Shown here one piece after another: positions 46,069 to 55,054 of a stretch of 64,000 nt of DNA. The stretch's first letter is position 1, and every line of letters starts with the position of its first letter. A program made the translations under genes and the position numbers. The DNA comes from Deltaproteobacteria bacterium (GTDB taxonomy: Bacteria > Acidobacteriota > Thermoanaerobaculia > Multivoradales > JAHZIX01). A model generated the notes under the pieces. That model searched no databases and was not told the DNA's origin. It saw nothing but the letters and a program-made list of their open reading frames with translations. Where the stretch lies: assembly GCA_022601195.1 (NCBI GenBank), contig JAHZIX010000025.1, forward strand, positions 78,859 through 142,858. Direction: 5' to 3'.

Positions 46069-47628
46069 ATGAAAAAAACTTCAAAATTCTCGGCGCTGGC
46101 TCTAGGCCTTGGCGCTTTCGGCTTTCTACTCTCCATCGCTCCTCCGAGCTTCGCCCAAGGAGCGAATATCGCCAAGCTGGAAATTTGGGTCCAGGACCTG
46201 AAGACCAAAGGGGACTATGCGAACATCGAGCATGGCGATGTCCTCCACCTCAAGGTCGGTGACCGGGTTCGCCTACGTATGCGCGCCATCCCTCGCAACC
46301 GACATGGCAAGCCCCACTACCCCAGCGCTTCCTTCGAGCTCCAGAATGGCCGGGGTTCCATCGTCATGACCGGAGAAAATAAAGAGAGAGGCTCCGCTGT
46401 TCTCGAAGTGCGGAGAGCCTACTCCGCCCCGGCCGGCGCCGCACATCCCTTCATTCGTTTCCAACTCCTGGAAAAGATGAACATCGAGCCCAAGCTCATC
46501 AAGGGTGCCTTCAGCATGCGGGTCGGTGAGAAAGAAGAAGCCCAGTCCAGTACTCCTCCTCCGGTCGTGGTCCAGCCGCCGGCCGCTCCTAAACCACCTC
46601 AGCCGCGCCGTGGTGTCACCCTCTACGAGCATCAGGATTTCCGAGGTACCAAAGAGACCTTCTACCAGGACGAGCTGAACCTCAACAACAACACCATCCG
46701 AGCCGATAGCGCCAGTTCCATTCGCCTCGACCCCGGGTGCCGGGTTGTGGTCTACGAACATCCGGAGTTTCAAGGCAATTCCTCCACCTTTACCCGCGAT
46801 GTGAGGGATCTCAACGGCTCCCGAGTCGGCAATGACACCGCCTCGTCTCTACACCTCGAGTGCAACAGCGAGAGTAGCGGTCATAGCAGCACCGACAGAC
46901 CTCAGGAACGGTACGGAGTGACTCTCTTCGAGCATCAGGAGTATCGCGGTCGATCGGAGACTTTCTTCAGCGACGACCCTTCTCTCAACGACAACCAGAT
47001 TCGTCACGACGCCGCCAGCTCCGTGCGGGTCGACCCGGGCTGCCAAGTAACTCTCTTCGAGCACCCGAACTACCAAGGGCGATCCTCCGTTCTAACCCAG
47101 GACGTCACGGACCTCAACGGCTCTCGAGTCGGCAACGACAGCGTTTCCGCCTTGCGGATCGATTGTCGCAACTCTTCAGACCGCTATGGCGACAATCGCT
47201 ACCGGGATGAGCGGTCTCAGGATGGCCGCTATGGCGATCCACGCTACCGGGACGAACGTTCCAGCAACGACCAGTATCGCGATGACCGCTACCGAGAGGG
47301 AACCTCTCGCAACGAACGGTACCGCGACGACCGCTACGACCGAGGCAACCGACGGGGCGTCACCTTGTTCGAGCACCAAGACTACCGGGGACGCTCCGAA
47401 ACCTTCTTCGAGGAAGATCGCCGCCTCAATGACAACGAACTGCGCCACGACTCGGCGAGTTCGGTGCGGGTAGATGAAGGCTGCCGGGTGATCCTCTATG
47501 AACATCCCGACTTCGACGGCAAAGCCACGGTCCTCACCGAAGACGTTTGGGACCTTCGAGAGACCCGGGTCGGTAACGACAGCGTCTCCTCCTTGGAAGT
47601 TCGCTGCGACTCCCGTAGGTCCTATTGA
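46069..47628 (+). CDS. secreted beta/gamma-crystallin protein, three domains
   Basis: 519 residues from ATG 46069, whose ribosome site AAGGA is five bases away (an ATG at 46051 is weaker). Signal peptide ends PSFAQG. After a ~140-residue beta domain and a Pro-rich linker come three beta/gamma-crystallin domains (about 46612-46865, 46912-47166, 47356-47613), each with a GVTL(Y/F)EHQ(D/E)(F/Y)RG motif followed by a C(R/Q)V(V/T/I)(V/L)(Y/F)EHP motif. Calcium-type sites (N/D-N/D-x-x-S/T-S) occur as NDTASS and NDSVSS in the second motifs, while the first motifs have (A/H)DxASS. Domains 2 and 3 are separated by a ~60-residue Arg/Tyr/Asp linker with RYxDxRYRDER repeats. Probably an extracellular calcium-binding structural protein. 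Confidence 0.88.
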   Translation: MKKTSKFSALALGLGAFGFLLSIAPPSFAQGANIAKLEIWVQDLKTKGDYANIEHGDVLHLKVGDRVRLRMRAIPRNRHGKPHYPSASFELQNGRGSIVMTGENKERGSAVLEVRRAYSAPAGAAHPFIRFQLLEKMNIEPKLIKGAFSMRVGEKEEAQSSTPPPVVVQPPAAPKPPQPRRGVTLYEHQDFRGTKETFYQDELNLNNNTIRADSASSIRLDPGCRVVVYEHPEFQGNSSTFTRDVRDLNGSRVGNDTASSLHLECNSESSGHSSTDRPQERYGVTLFEHQEYRGRSETFFSDDPSLNDNQIRHDAASSVRVDPGCQVTLFEHPNYQGRSSVLTQDVTDLNGSRVGNDSVSALRIDCRNSSDRYGDNRYRDERSQDGRYGDPRYRDERSSNDQYRDDRYREGTSRNERYRDDRYDRGNRRGVTLFEHQDYRGRSETFFEEDRRLNDNELRHDSASSVRVDEGCRVILYEHPDFDGKATVLTEDVWDLRETRVGNDSVSSLEVRCDSRRSY

Positions 47629-47746
47629 CGACCTCGAGACACCAGAGAAAGGTCGGCAGGTCACCAAGAGGTGACAGCTGACCTCGTCCATGGGTCCTGT
47701 CTCTCGGTTCTGCCCCAAGAAGGCCGGTGCGACCCAGCCTAGGCTG

Positions 47747-47752
47747 TATCAT
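47747..47752 (+). promoter_or_regulatory. -10 TATCAT, 8 nt before ppx ATG
   Basis: TATCAT, then eight bases, then ATG 47761. No Shine-Dalgarno sequence, so a leaderless start is plausible. It supports ATG 47761 over the TTG three codons upstream. Confidence 0.45.
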
Positions 47753-47760
47753 TGGGGTCT

Positions 47761-49305
47761 ATGCAGCGCCTAGGCATCATCGACCTTGGATCGAATACAG
47801 CCCGCCTCGTGGTCTATGCCTATGAGGCGGGATCCTGGTTCCGCCTGGAAGATGAGATCCGGGAACCCATCCGCCTGGCTTCCGGCTTCGGCGATGGTTC
47901 CCGGCTGAGCCCCGGTGCCATCAAGCGGTGCGTCACCGCTCTCAAGTTGTTCCAGGACTATGCCCTCGCCAGTGGATTGAAGAACATCAACATCATCGCC
48001 ACCAGTGCCGTTCGCGACGCGGACAATAAGAACCGGTTGCTCAAACGGCTCCGTCCCCTCGACCTGCCAGTGCAAATTCTCTCCGGAGAAGAGGAAGCGC
48101 AGCGAGGAGTCCTGGCGGTGGCCAATGGCCTTGCCGTGGAGGATGCTTGGGTGACGGATCTGGGGGGAGGAAGCCTGGAGATCTCCCGCATGGGAAGCCG
48201 GCGATTTCTTTTCGGTGAGAGCTTTCCCCTGGGCATGGTCCGTCTCACCGAGCGTTTCTTGAAGTCGGACCCGCCCACTCGAGAAGAAGTGAAACACCTC
48301 GAGCAGGCCTTGAAACGCAGCCTGTGGCCCTATGTGCAACGCATGAAAAAGGACGATGCGCCCTTGGTAGCCTTGGGTGGCTCGGTACGAAACCTGGCCC
48401 GAGCGGTGCAGAAGCGTAACCAATATCCCCTCTCCCTCCTCCATGGCTATCCACTACTCCGCACCGACTTGGCAAAGCTGACCTCGAGGCTGCTGCGCCG
48501 CAACCAGGAGAAACGACAAGCTATCCCGGGCATTCGTGCCGACCGGGCAGACGTCATTTTGGCTAGTGCACTGCTGTTTCGCTGGCTGCTGAGTCGCTCC
48601 GGACGGGATCGGCTGATCATCTCCGGCCACGGCTTGCGAGAGGGTACTCTCTACCACCACCTTTTGCCGGCGCCCCACCTCAAGAAAAGCGTCAAAGCCT
48701 TTGCGGTGGAAGATCTACTGAGCCAGTTTCCCCAGCCGAAAGGCCATATTCTCCACACCCGCCGTCTCGCTCGCACTCTATTCGAGGGACTTCGCCCCCT
48801 CCACAAACTCGCCAACCGATACCAAGAGATCCTCGATGCCGCCGCCGCCCTCCACGACGTGGGCCAGGTTCTCTCCTACTACCGCCATGCTCAGCACGGC
48901 GTCTACCTCATGGGGTCGCGGCCCCTCACTGGCTTTTGGCACCGAGAGCAGGCCTTGATCATGCAGCTCATTCGGTACCATGAAAAGGGGAACCCCAAGC
49001 TGGCTCCTTTTGAGGGCCTTCTGTCGCCCAAATACCTCCCGCGGCTGCTGCGGCTGACCGCCTGCCTCCGCTTGGCAGAGCATCTCGAGCGCTCTCGAGC
49101 CGGGCGCGTTCGAGATCTCTCGATCGAAATCGGCAAAAAGAATGTCGAGATTTGTCTGGAAGTTGAGGACAAGCCTACTCTCGAGCTCTGGGAGGCTCAG
49201 AAGATGGCGGCCCCTCTATTCGAGAGAGCCTTCCGGCGACGCCTGCTCTTGACCACCAAGAAAACCAAGAAGGCACCCATCAATTTGCTGGAGGCTGTCT
49301 CCTAG
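47761..49305 (+). CDS. ppx: exopolyphosphatase / Ppx-GppA family phosphatase
   Basis: 514 residues. The ASKHA fold is clear: RLGIIDLGSNTARLVVY, IIATSAVRDADNK, then VTDLGGGSLEISR, and VALGGSVRNLARA. The C-terminal ~200 residues form an HD-type domain with LDAAAALHDVGQVLSYYRH. It hydrolyses terminal phosphates from polyphosphate, or (p)ppGpp-type nucleotides in the related GppA. It is followed after 19 bases by polyphosphate kinase, so the exopolyphosphatase role is favoured. Confidence 0.92.
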   Translation: MQRLGIIDLGSNTARLVVYAYEAGSWFRLEDEIREPIRLASGFGDGSRLSPGAIKRCVTALKLFQDYALASGLKNINIIATSAVRDADNKNRLLKRLRPLDLPVQILSGEEEAQRGVLAVANGLAVEDAWVTDLGGGSLEISRMGSRRFLFGESFPLGMVRLTERFLKSDPPTREEVKHLEQALKRSLWPYVQRMKKDDAPLVALGGSVRNLARAVQKRNQYPLSLLHGYPLLRTDLAKLTSRLLRRNQEKRQAIPGIRADRADVILASALLFRWLLSRSGRDRLIISGHGLREGTLYHHLLPAPHLKKSVKAFAVEDLLSQFPQPKGHILHTRRLARTLFEGLRPLHKLANRYQEILDAAAALHDVGQVLSYYRHAQHGVYLMGSRPLTGFWHREQALIMQLIRYHEKGNPKLAPFEGLLSPKYLPRLLRLTACLRLAEHLERSRAGRVRDLSIEIGKKNVEICLEVEDKPTLELWEAQKMAAPLFERAFRRRLLLTTKKTKKAPINLLEAVS

Positions 49306-49324
49306 CTGTGGAGACCTATCTAAA

Positions 49325-51538
49325 ATGACCACCCTCACCGCACGATCACTCGCAGCAGACGACAAGAGGAAAGATTCCAAGCCTAGGAAAGCAGTGTCCA
49401 AAGGTGACCTGACTTTGGCTAGCGAAGCTGAAGCGCAGCAGGACCTCGATCGCGAGGAACTCTATTTCAACCGCGAGCTCAGCTGGGTGAAGTTCAACGA
49501 GCGGGTGATGGAAGAGGCCTTGGACAACAACAATCCGCTCCTCGAGCGGGTTCGCTTCCTATCCATCTTCGCCGGAAATTTGGACGAGTTCTACATGATT
49601 CGGGTCTCGGGCTTGCGCAGCCAGCTGGAGGCCGGGGTGATCGAGGCACCACCGGATGGGATGACGCCCTCGGAGCAACTGGCGAGTATCCGTGCCCAGG
49701 TCTCCCCCATGATGAAGCGGGCGATGAGCTGCTGGCTCGAGGATCTCAAACCCAAGCTGGAAGCCGAGGGCATTCGAATCCTGGCCTATTCCGAATTGAA
49801 GGGAAAGCAACGCAAACTCCTGCGACGCCACTTTCGCAAGGAGATCTTTCCGGTTCTGACGCCCCTGGCCTTCGACCCGGGCCATCCCTTCCCCCACATT
49901 TCCAATCTGAGCCTCAATCTCGCCGTGGTGGTCAAGGACTCGGTAAAAGGGGAGAGATTCGCCCGCCTCAAGGTACCTCAGACTTTTCCCCGACTGTTGA
50001 GAATTCCCGACGAAGACAGAGCAGGTTCGGTCGAGCGCCTCGGGTTGGAGGAAGTCAAACAGCCTAATTTCATTTGGCTGGAAGAAGCGGTCAGGGCCAA
50101 CCTGGACCTTCTCTTCCCCAATTCCGAAGTCGCCGCCGCGTTTCCCTTTCGAGTCACCCGGGACGCGGATGTGGACATCGAAGAAGATGAGGCCTCGGAC
50201 CTTCTTCAAGCCATGTCCGAAGTGGTTGGGCAGCGCCATTTTGGCTCCGCCGTTCGCCTGGAGCTGGATGAAGAAACGCCACCTCATATTCGGGAGATTC
50301 TCCTCAACAACCTTGGTTTGGCGCCCTATCAAGTGTTCACCTCGAAAGGGCCTCTGGGCCTGGCAGATTTGGAGCAACTGCCCAACCTCAATCGTCAGGA
50401 TCTCAAGTTCCCAGCCTTTGCGCCGGTCACTCACCCGCAGATTCCCCGGGAAGAAAGCCTATTTGCGGTCCTCCGAGGGCAAGATACCCTTCTCTACCAC
50501 CCCTATGACAGCTTCAGCCCTGTAGCCAGCTTCCTGAGCGAAGCAGCTCGCGACCCCAAGGTGCTGGCCATCAAGCAAACCCTCTACCGGGTCGGCCCCA
50601 ACTCCCCCATCGTTCGTAGCCTCAAAGAAGCTCGGGAAAACGGCAAACAGGTTTCCGTGCTGGTGGAGCTCAAGGCTCGGTTCGACGAAGAGAACAACAT
50701 CGTTTGGGCCAAAGAGATGGAACAGGCCGGGGTGCATGTGGTGTACGGAATGCTGGGCCTCAAGACTCATTCCAAAATTTGCTTGGTGGTGCGCCGGGAA
50801 CGAGAAGGTATTCGCCGCTACGTCCACTTGTCCACTGGCAATTACAACCCCATCACCGCTCGGGTCTACACGGACCTGGGCTATTTCACTTGTGACCCGA
50901 AGATCGCCGAAGACGTCTCAGACCTGTTCAACTCCCTGACCGGCTATTCCAACAAGACCCAATACGCTCGCCTTTTGGTGGCTCCGGGCCTGATGCGGCA
51001 ACAGCTCTTGGAACGCATTGACCGAGAGATTCAGCAGCACCAGATAGACGGCCGAGGCCACCTGGCGTTCAAAATGAACTCCCTCGTCGACAAGGCCTGT
51101 ATTTGCGCTCTGTATCGAGCCTCTCAAGCTGGTGTGAAGGTGGACCTCCAGGTTCGAGGGATCTGCTGCCTACGCCCTGGCGTTCCCGGAGTCAGCGACA
51201 ACATCCACGTCACCTCCATCGTCGGTAGGTTCTTGGAACACAGCAGGATCTACTATTTTAGGAACGGTGGAGACGAGGAAATTCTCACTGGTAGCCCCGA
51301 CCTCATGCCGCGCAATCTCAAGGGCCGGGTCGAGGTGCTGTTCCCCATCGTTGACCCGAAACTCCGCCGCGCCGTTCGAGACGACATCCTCTTTCTCCAC
51401 CTCCGCGACAACCAAAAAGCCCGACGGCTACTGCCAAGTGGAGACTACGAGCGGTTGATCGCTGAGGATTCTGAAGAAAAGTTGAACTCACAGAATTGGC
51501 TGCTCTCTCACGGCGGTTCCTGGCGCCGCGAAGAATGA
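49325..51538 (+). CDS. ppk1: polyphosphate kinase 1
   Basis: 737 residues, standard PPK1 length. The N-terminal domain has LYFNRELSWVKFNERVMEEA and RVRFLSIFAGNLDEFYMIRVSGL. Both conserved catalytic-region histidines are present, in LGLKTHSKICLVVRRE and RRYVHLSTGNYNPITARVYTD. C-terminal phospholipase D-like segments (ICALYRASQAGVKVDLQVRGICCLRPG; IYYFRNGGDEEILTGSPDLMPRNL) complete the family pattern. It polymerises the gamma phosphate of ATP into polyphosphate. Transcribed with ppx, its antagonist. Confidence 0.96.
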   Translation: MTTLTARSLAADDKRKDSKPRKAVSKGDLTLASEAEAQQDLDREELYFNRELSWVKFNERVMEEALDNNNPLLERVRFLSIFAGNLDEFYMIRVSGLRSQLEAGVIEAPPDGMTPSEQLASIRAQVSPMMKRAMSCWLEDLKPKLEAEGIRILAYSELKGKQRKLLRRHFRKEIFPVLTPLAFDPGHPFPHISNLSLNLAVVVKDSVKGERFARLKVPQTFPRLLRIPDEDRAGSVERLGLEEVKQPNFIWLEEAVRANLDLLFPNSEVAAAFPFRVTRDADVDIEEDEASDLLQAMSEVVGQRHFGSAVRLELDEETPPHIREILLNNLGLAPYQVFTSKGPLGLADLEQLPNLNRQDLKFPAFAPVTHPQIPREESLFAVLRGQDTLLYHPYDSFSPVASFLSEAARDPKVLAIKQTLYRVGPNSPIVRSLKEARENGKQVSVLVELKARFDEENNIVWAKEMEQAGVHVVYGMLGLKTHSKICLVVRREREGIRRYVHLSTGNYNPITARVYTDLGYFTCDPKIAEDVSDLFNSLTGYSNKTQYARLLVAPGLMRQQLLERIDREIQQHQIDGRGHLAFKMNSLVDKACICALYRASQAGVKVDLQVRGICCLRPGVPGVSDNIHVTSIVGRFLEHSRIYYFRNGGDEEILTGSPDLMPRNLKGRVEVLFPIVDPKLRRAVRDDILFLHLRDNQKARRLLPSGDYERLIAEDSEEKLNSQNWLLSHGGSWRREE

Positions 51539-51602
51539 GCCCAAATCTACAGACCCAATCTACGCCACCAAGAAGAGTCAGATTGAAGAAAGGACCGACC
51601 CC

Positions 51603-53957
51603 ATGACCTCGGAGTCTTCCACCGCCGCCGAGTTTCCCATCGAAGACCCTCGGGTACTCCCCTTCCTGCCGCTGATCTATGTGGTCTGGGCGGACGGTGA
51701 GCTCAGCCCGGATGAAATCAGCGGCATCTGCCGTCAGGTCCGTGAAAACTCGCAGCTGGACTGTGATTGCCAAGACCTTCTAGGTGGGTGGATGGACCCC
51801 CAGAAACCACCCTCTGCCCAAGACTTGCAGAACGTCCTGGCAACCATCCGTCGCCATGGCGCGGACTTGGTGGATGGCCCACCGCGCACTTTGGCGGACC
51901 TCGGTATGGAGCTGTTCGCGAAGTTCCTCGAAAGTAGCGAGCACACCCTCGAACCCGTCGAGCGGAAAGCCCTAGAGAAGATCGAAGCCGCCCTCGGAGT
52001 GGCCGGTCAGGAGGCAGCTCGGCAGATTCTGGCAGCCCAACGCCCGGAACCCGTGGCAGAAGCCCCTCCGCCGCTGGCCTTTTCTCCCCAGGCCCTCACG
52101 GACCTTCTCGACGGACCCTACGGAGAGTTACGGCAGGAGGTCAGGGCGATGCTAGCGGAACCCGCCTTTGCTTACCGCTATGGCCTGCCGAAAGAAGAAT
52201 TCCGCGAGCATACCTTGTCGCTATGCCGCGAGGTCGCCCGGCGGGGTTACGGCTCCCTGAGCTTCCCCACTTCCGTGGGAGGTGGCGGCGACATGAAGGC
52301 TTTTATCGCGGTATTCGAGACCATCGCCTACAGCGACCTGAGCTTGTTGATCAAATTGGGGGTTCAAATCGGTCTTTTTGCCGGCAGCATTCATCAATTG
52401 GGCACCGAGAAGCACCATGAAAAGTATCTCGGTAAGGCAGGGACCATGGAGCTTCCTGGATGCTTCGCTATGAGTGAGGCCGGCCATGGCTCCAATGTTC
52501 GTGACGCCGAAACCACGGCCACCTACGATGCCGAGCGGCAGGAGTTCGTCATCCACACTCCCCGAGACACCTCCCGCAAAGACTGGATCGGCAACGCAGC
52601 AGCCCACGGCCAAATGGCCACGGTATTCGCTCAGCTGGTGCTCGAAGGGGAAGAGTACGGGGTGCACGCCTTCCTGGTTCCCTTGCGCAGTCGATCCGGT
52701 GACACCTTGCCGGGAATCCGTATTGCTGACTGTGGTGAGAAGTTGGGGCTCAACGGCGTCGACAACGGCCGTATCTGGTTCGATCAGGTGAGGGTCCCCC
52801 GGGAGAACCTCCTCGACCGTTTTGCTCAGGTAGCCGCTGACGGCACCTACTCGAGCCCCATCGCCAGTACCTCCAAACGATTCTTTACCATGCTGGGAAC
52901 CTTGGTCGGAGGCCGAGTGAGCATTGCCCTCGGTGCCTCCTCCGCAGCCAAATCCGGTCTCACCATCGCGATTCGGTACGGCCAGCGGCGCAGACAGTTC
53001 GGCCCGGCGGGGCAACCGGAAACCCGCCTTCTGGACTATCTCACCCACCAGCGGCGCCTCCTGCCTCGCCTCGCCACCACCTACGCCCTCCATTTTGCCC
53101 TCCAAGACTTGGTCGACCAACACGCCGCCCAGGACGGCGACGATCGTCGGGAAGTGGAAGCTCTCGCCGCGGGCCTCAAGGCCTATAGCAGTTGGCACAC
53201 CATCGATACCTTGCAGACCTGCCGAGAATGCTGTGGCGGCCAAGGCTATCTGGCCGTCAATCGTTTCGCCTCCCTCAAGGCGGATACAGATGTCTTCGCC
53301 ACCTTTGAGGGAGACAACACGGTGCTGCTTCAATTAGTAGCCAAGGGACTCTTGGGCGGTTACCGACAGCAATTCGGTGAAATGAAGGTCCTTGGCCTAG
53401 TGCGCTACCTCGCCGCCCAGGCAGCAACCTCCCTGACGGAGCTCAATCCCATCGTCACCCGCCGGACCGATGAGGAGCATCTGCGAGACCGCGACTTTCA
53501 ACTCTCAGCGATGGCTTGGCGAGAACAACACTTACTTTCGTCGGCAGCGCGCCGCCTCAAGAAACGCATCGAAGGGGGAATGGACTCCCACGAGGCCCTC
53601 ATCGATTGCCAGGATCACCTGGTCAAGCTGGCCCTCGCTCATGTGGAGCACCGCATCTTGCAGAGTTTTAGTCAGGCCCTGGAGGCCGTGGAAGACGAAG
53701 GCTCGAAGCAGGTGCTGGCCCAGCTCTGCGATCTCTTCGCCCTCTCCCGCCTGGAAGCGGACCGGGGCTGGTACCTCTCCCAAGGTTATTTGGAAGCCGG
53801 CAAATCGAAGGCGATTCGCAATCTGGTCAACCAACTATGCCGAGAGCTTCGGCCCCAGGCCCTGGCGCTCGTCGACGCCTTCGCCATTCCCGACTCCGTC
53901 CTCGGAGCTCCCATCGCTCTGGGGGATCTCAATGAACCCGCTATCGTGAACGCCTAA
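51603..53957 (+). CDS. acyl-CoA oxidase/dehydrogenase with N-terminal TerB-like domain
   Basis: 784 residues. The first ~150 look like a TerB-like helical domain: LPFLPLIYVVWADGELSPDEISGICRQV with the WADGELSPDE motif, and later FLESSEHTLEPVERKALEKIEAALG. A linker leads to an acyl-CoA oxidase-type enzyme: CFAMSEAGHGSNVRDAETTATYD (acyl and flavin binding), KLGLNGVDNGRIWFDQVRVPRENLL, RYGQRRRQFGP, CRECCGGQGYLAVNRF, and TFEGDNTVLLQLVAKGLL. The long C-terminal region matches acyl-CoA oxidases rather than short dehydrogenases. It oxidises acyl-CoA to enoyl-CoA, with oxygen or electron-transfer flavoprotein as acceptor. The TerB-like fusion is unusual. Confidence 0.88.
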   Translation: MTSESSTAAEFPIEDPRVLPFLPLIYVVWADGELSPDEISGICRQVRENSQLDCDCQDLLGGWMDPQKPPSAQDLQNVLATIRRHGADLVDGPPRTLADLGMELFAKFLESSEHTLEPVERKALEKIEAALGVAGQEAARQILAAQRPEPVAEAPPPLAFSPQALTDLLDGPYGELRQEVRAMLAEPAFAYRYGLPKEEFREHTLSLCREVARRGYGSLSFPTSVGGGGDMKAFIAVFETIAYSDLSLLIKLGVQIGLFAGSIHQLGTEKHHEKYLGKAGTMELPGCFAMSEAGHGSNVRDAETTATYDAERQEFVIHTPRDTSRKDWIGNAAAHGQMATVFAQLVLEGEEYGVHAFLVPLRSRSGDTLPGIRIADCGEKLGLNGVDNGRIWFDQVRVPRENLLDRFAQVAADGTYSSPIASTSKRFFTMLGTLVGGRVSIALGASSAAKSGLTIAIRYGQRRRQFGPAGQPETRLLDYLTHQRRLLPRLATTYALHFALQDLVDQHAAQDGDDRREVEALAAGLKAYSSWHTIDTLQTCRECCGGQGYLAVNRFASLKADTDVFATFEGDNTVLLQLVAKGLLGGYRQQFGEMKVLGLVRYLAAQAATSLTELNPIVTRRTDEEHLRDRDFQLSAMAWREQHLLSSAARRLKKRIEGGMDSHEALIDCQDHLVKLALAHVEHRILQSFSQALEAVEDEGSKQVLAQLCDLFALSRLEADRGWYLSQGYLEAGKSKAIRNLVNQLCRELRPQALALVDAFAIPDSVLGAPIALGDLNEPAIVNA

Positions 53958-54028
53958 TTCGACAACAAACAATCCCTATGACATCCCCAGCGACTGGTCT
54001 ATTTTCGCTGGGGAGAGGAGAAAGATTC

Positions 54029-54874
54029 ATGAAACGACTCTCGACGCTATCCATGCGGCCCACTACGGTCATCGCCGGCGGTGGGCTGGCATTGCTTTCC
54101 CTTTTTGCAGTCGCCTGCGGCGGTGGATCCGGAGACTCGACAGCTTCGGCCCCTGCTCCCAAGGCCTCTGAGACCCCCAAAGCCTCCGAGGCCCCGAAAA
54201 CCGCTCCGGCGCCGGCCGCCGTTCTGGGCTCGTCCGCCGTTGCCGGTAAGGTAGCCTTCGAAGGAAAGGCCCCCAACATGAAACCCACCAAGATGGATGC
54301 CGACCCGGCCTGTGCTGCAAAGCACAGTGGACCGGTCTTCCCGGAAACCCTCGTCTTGGGTGACGACCAGAGCCTCGCCAACGTCTTCGTGCAGGTCAAG
54401 AACCCCCCGGCGGGTACCTTTCCAGTTCCAGCAGAGCCGGTGGTCATCGACCAGAACGGTTGCCGCTACATCCCTCACGTAGCTGGCGTCATGGCGGGAC
54501 AAGCGATCCAATTCCGCAATTCCGACGGTATCCTGCACAACGTCCACGGCCTACCCAAGGAGAATCGGGAGTTCAACATCGGCATGCCGCCGACCTTGCT
54601 CGAGAAGAACACCGTCTTGAACAAGCCTGAGCCCTTCTTCCCGGTCAAATGCGACGTTCATCCGTGGATGCGCTCTTTCGTCGCCGTCATGACCCATCCT
54701 TATTTTGCGGTGAGCGGTACCGACGGTACTTTCCAGATTCCCAACCTGCCTGCCGGTACCTACGAGATCGAAGCCTGGCACGAGAAACTAGGCACCCAAA
54801 CCGCCAGCATCACCGTCGCCGATGGTGAAACCGGCTCCGCGGACTTCAGTTTCTCGGTACCCACTAAGGGGTAA
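54029..54874 (+). CDS. lipoprotein-like cupredoxin-domain protein
   Basis: 281 residues from ATG 54029 (GGAGAGGAGAAAG upstream; the earlier ATG at 53978 lacks a site). The start has a TM-like segment ending LFAVAC-GGG, which resembles a lipobox, followed by an Ala/Pro/Lys-rich linker. Residues ~70-185 look like a cupredoxin: AGQAIQFRNSDGILHNVHGLP carries the first His, and FPVKCDVHPWMRSFVAVM the Cys-x-x-His-x-x-Met ligand set. A short carboxypeptidase-regulatory-like domain (FQIPNLPAGTYEIEAWHEKLG) ends the chain. An electron carrier or copper-binding surface protein is inferred. It follows the acyl-CoA oxidase by 71 bases. Confidence 0.8.
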   Translation: MKRLSTLSMRPTTVIAGGGLALLSLFAVACGGGSGDSTASAPAPKASETPKASEAPKTAPAPAAVLGSSAVAGKVAFEGKAPNMKPTKMDADPACAAKHSGPVFPETLVLGDDQSLANVFVQVKNPPAGTFPVPAEPVVIDQNGCRYIPHVAGVMAGQAIQFRNSDGILHNVHGLPKENREFNIGMPPTLLEKNTVLNKPEPFFPVKCDVHPWMRSFVAVMTHPYFAVSGTDGTFQIPNLPAGTYEIEAWHEKLGTQTASITVADGETGSADFSFSVPTKG

Positions 54875-54950
54875 GGTTTGAGGGAATAAGGTTCGAGCCA
54901 GAAGCCTCTATTCGGCTTGTTTGGCTGGTTCTGTCGATCTGATCCCAGCG

Positions 54951-54982
54951 CCGGTCGCCCCCTTGGGTGGCCGGCCTTTCTA
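54951..54982 (+). terminator. probable intrinsic terminator
   Basis: GCCGGTCGCCC, a CCTT loop and GGGTGGCCGGC form an 11-bp stem with two G-U pairs, followed by CTTTCT. It lies 76 bases past the cupredoxin gene in a convergent region. The T-run is short. Confidence 0.5.
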
Positions 54983-55054
54983 CTAGCCTCCCCTTCCTGC
55001 TCCTCGATGCAGTTCTCCGGCCCTGCTCTAGTCCCGCCCCAGCCCAGCCCAGCT

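Noticed and set aside
47167..47355. Repetitive Arg/Tyr/Asp coding stretch considered as a CRISPR-like or inserted repeat
   Set aside because: It is in frame between two crystallin domains and the repeats are at amino-acid level, so it is a linker.
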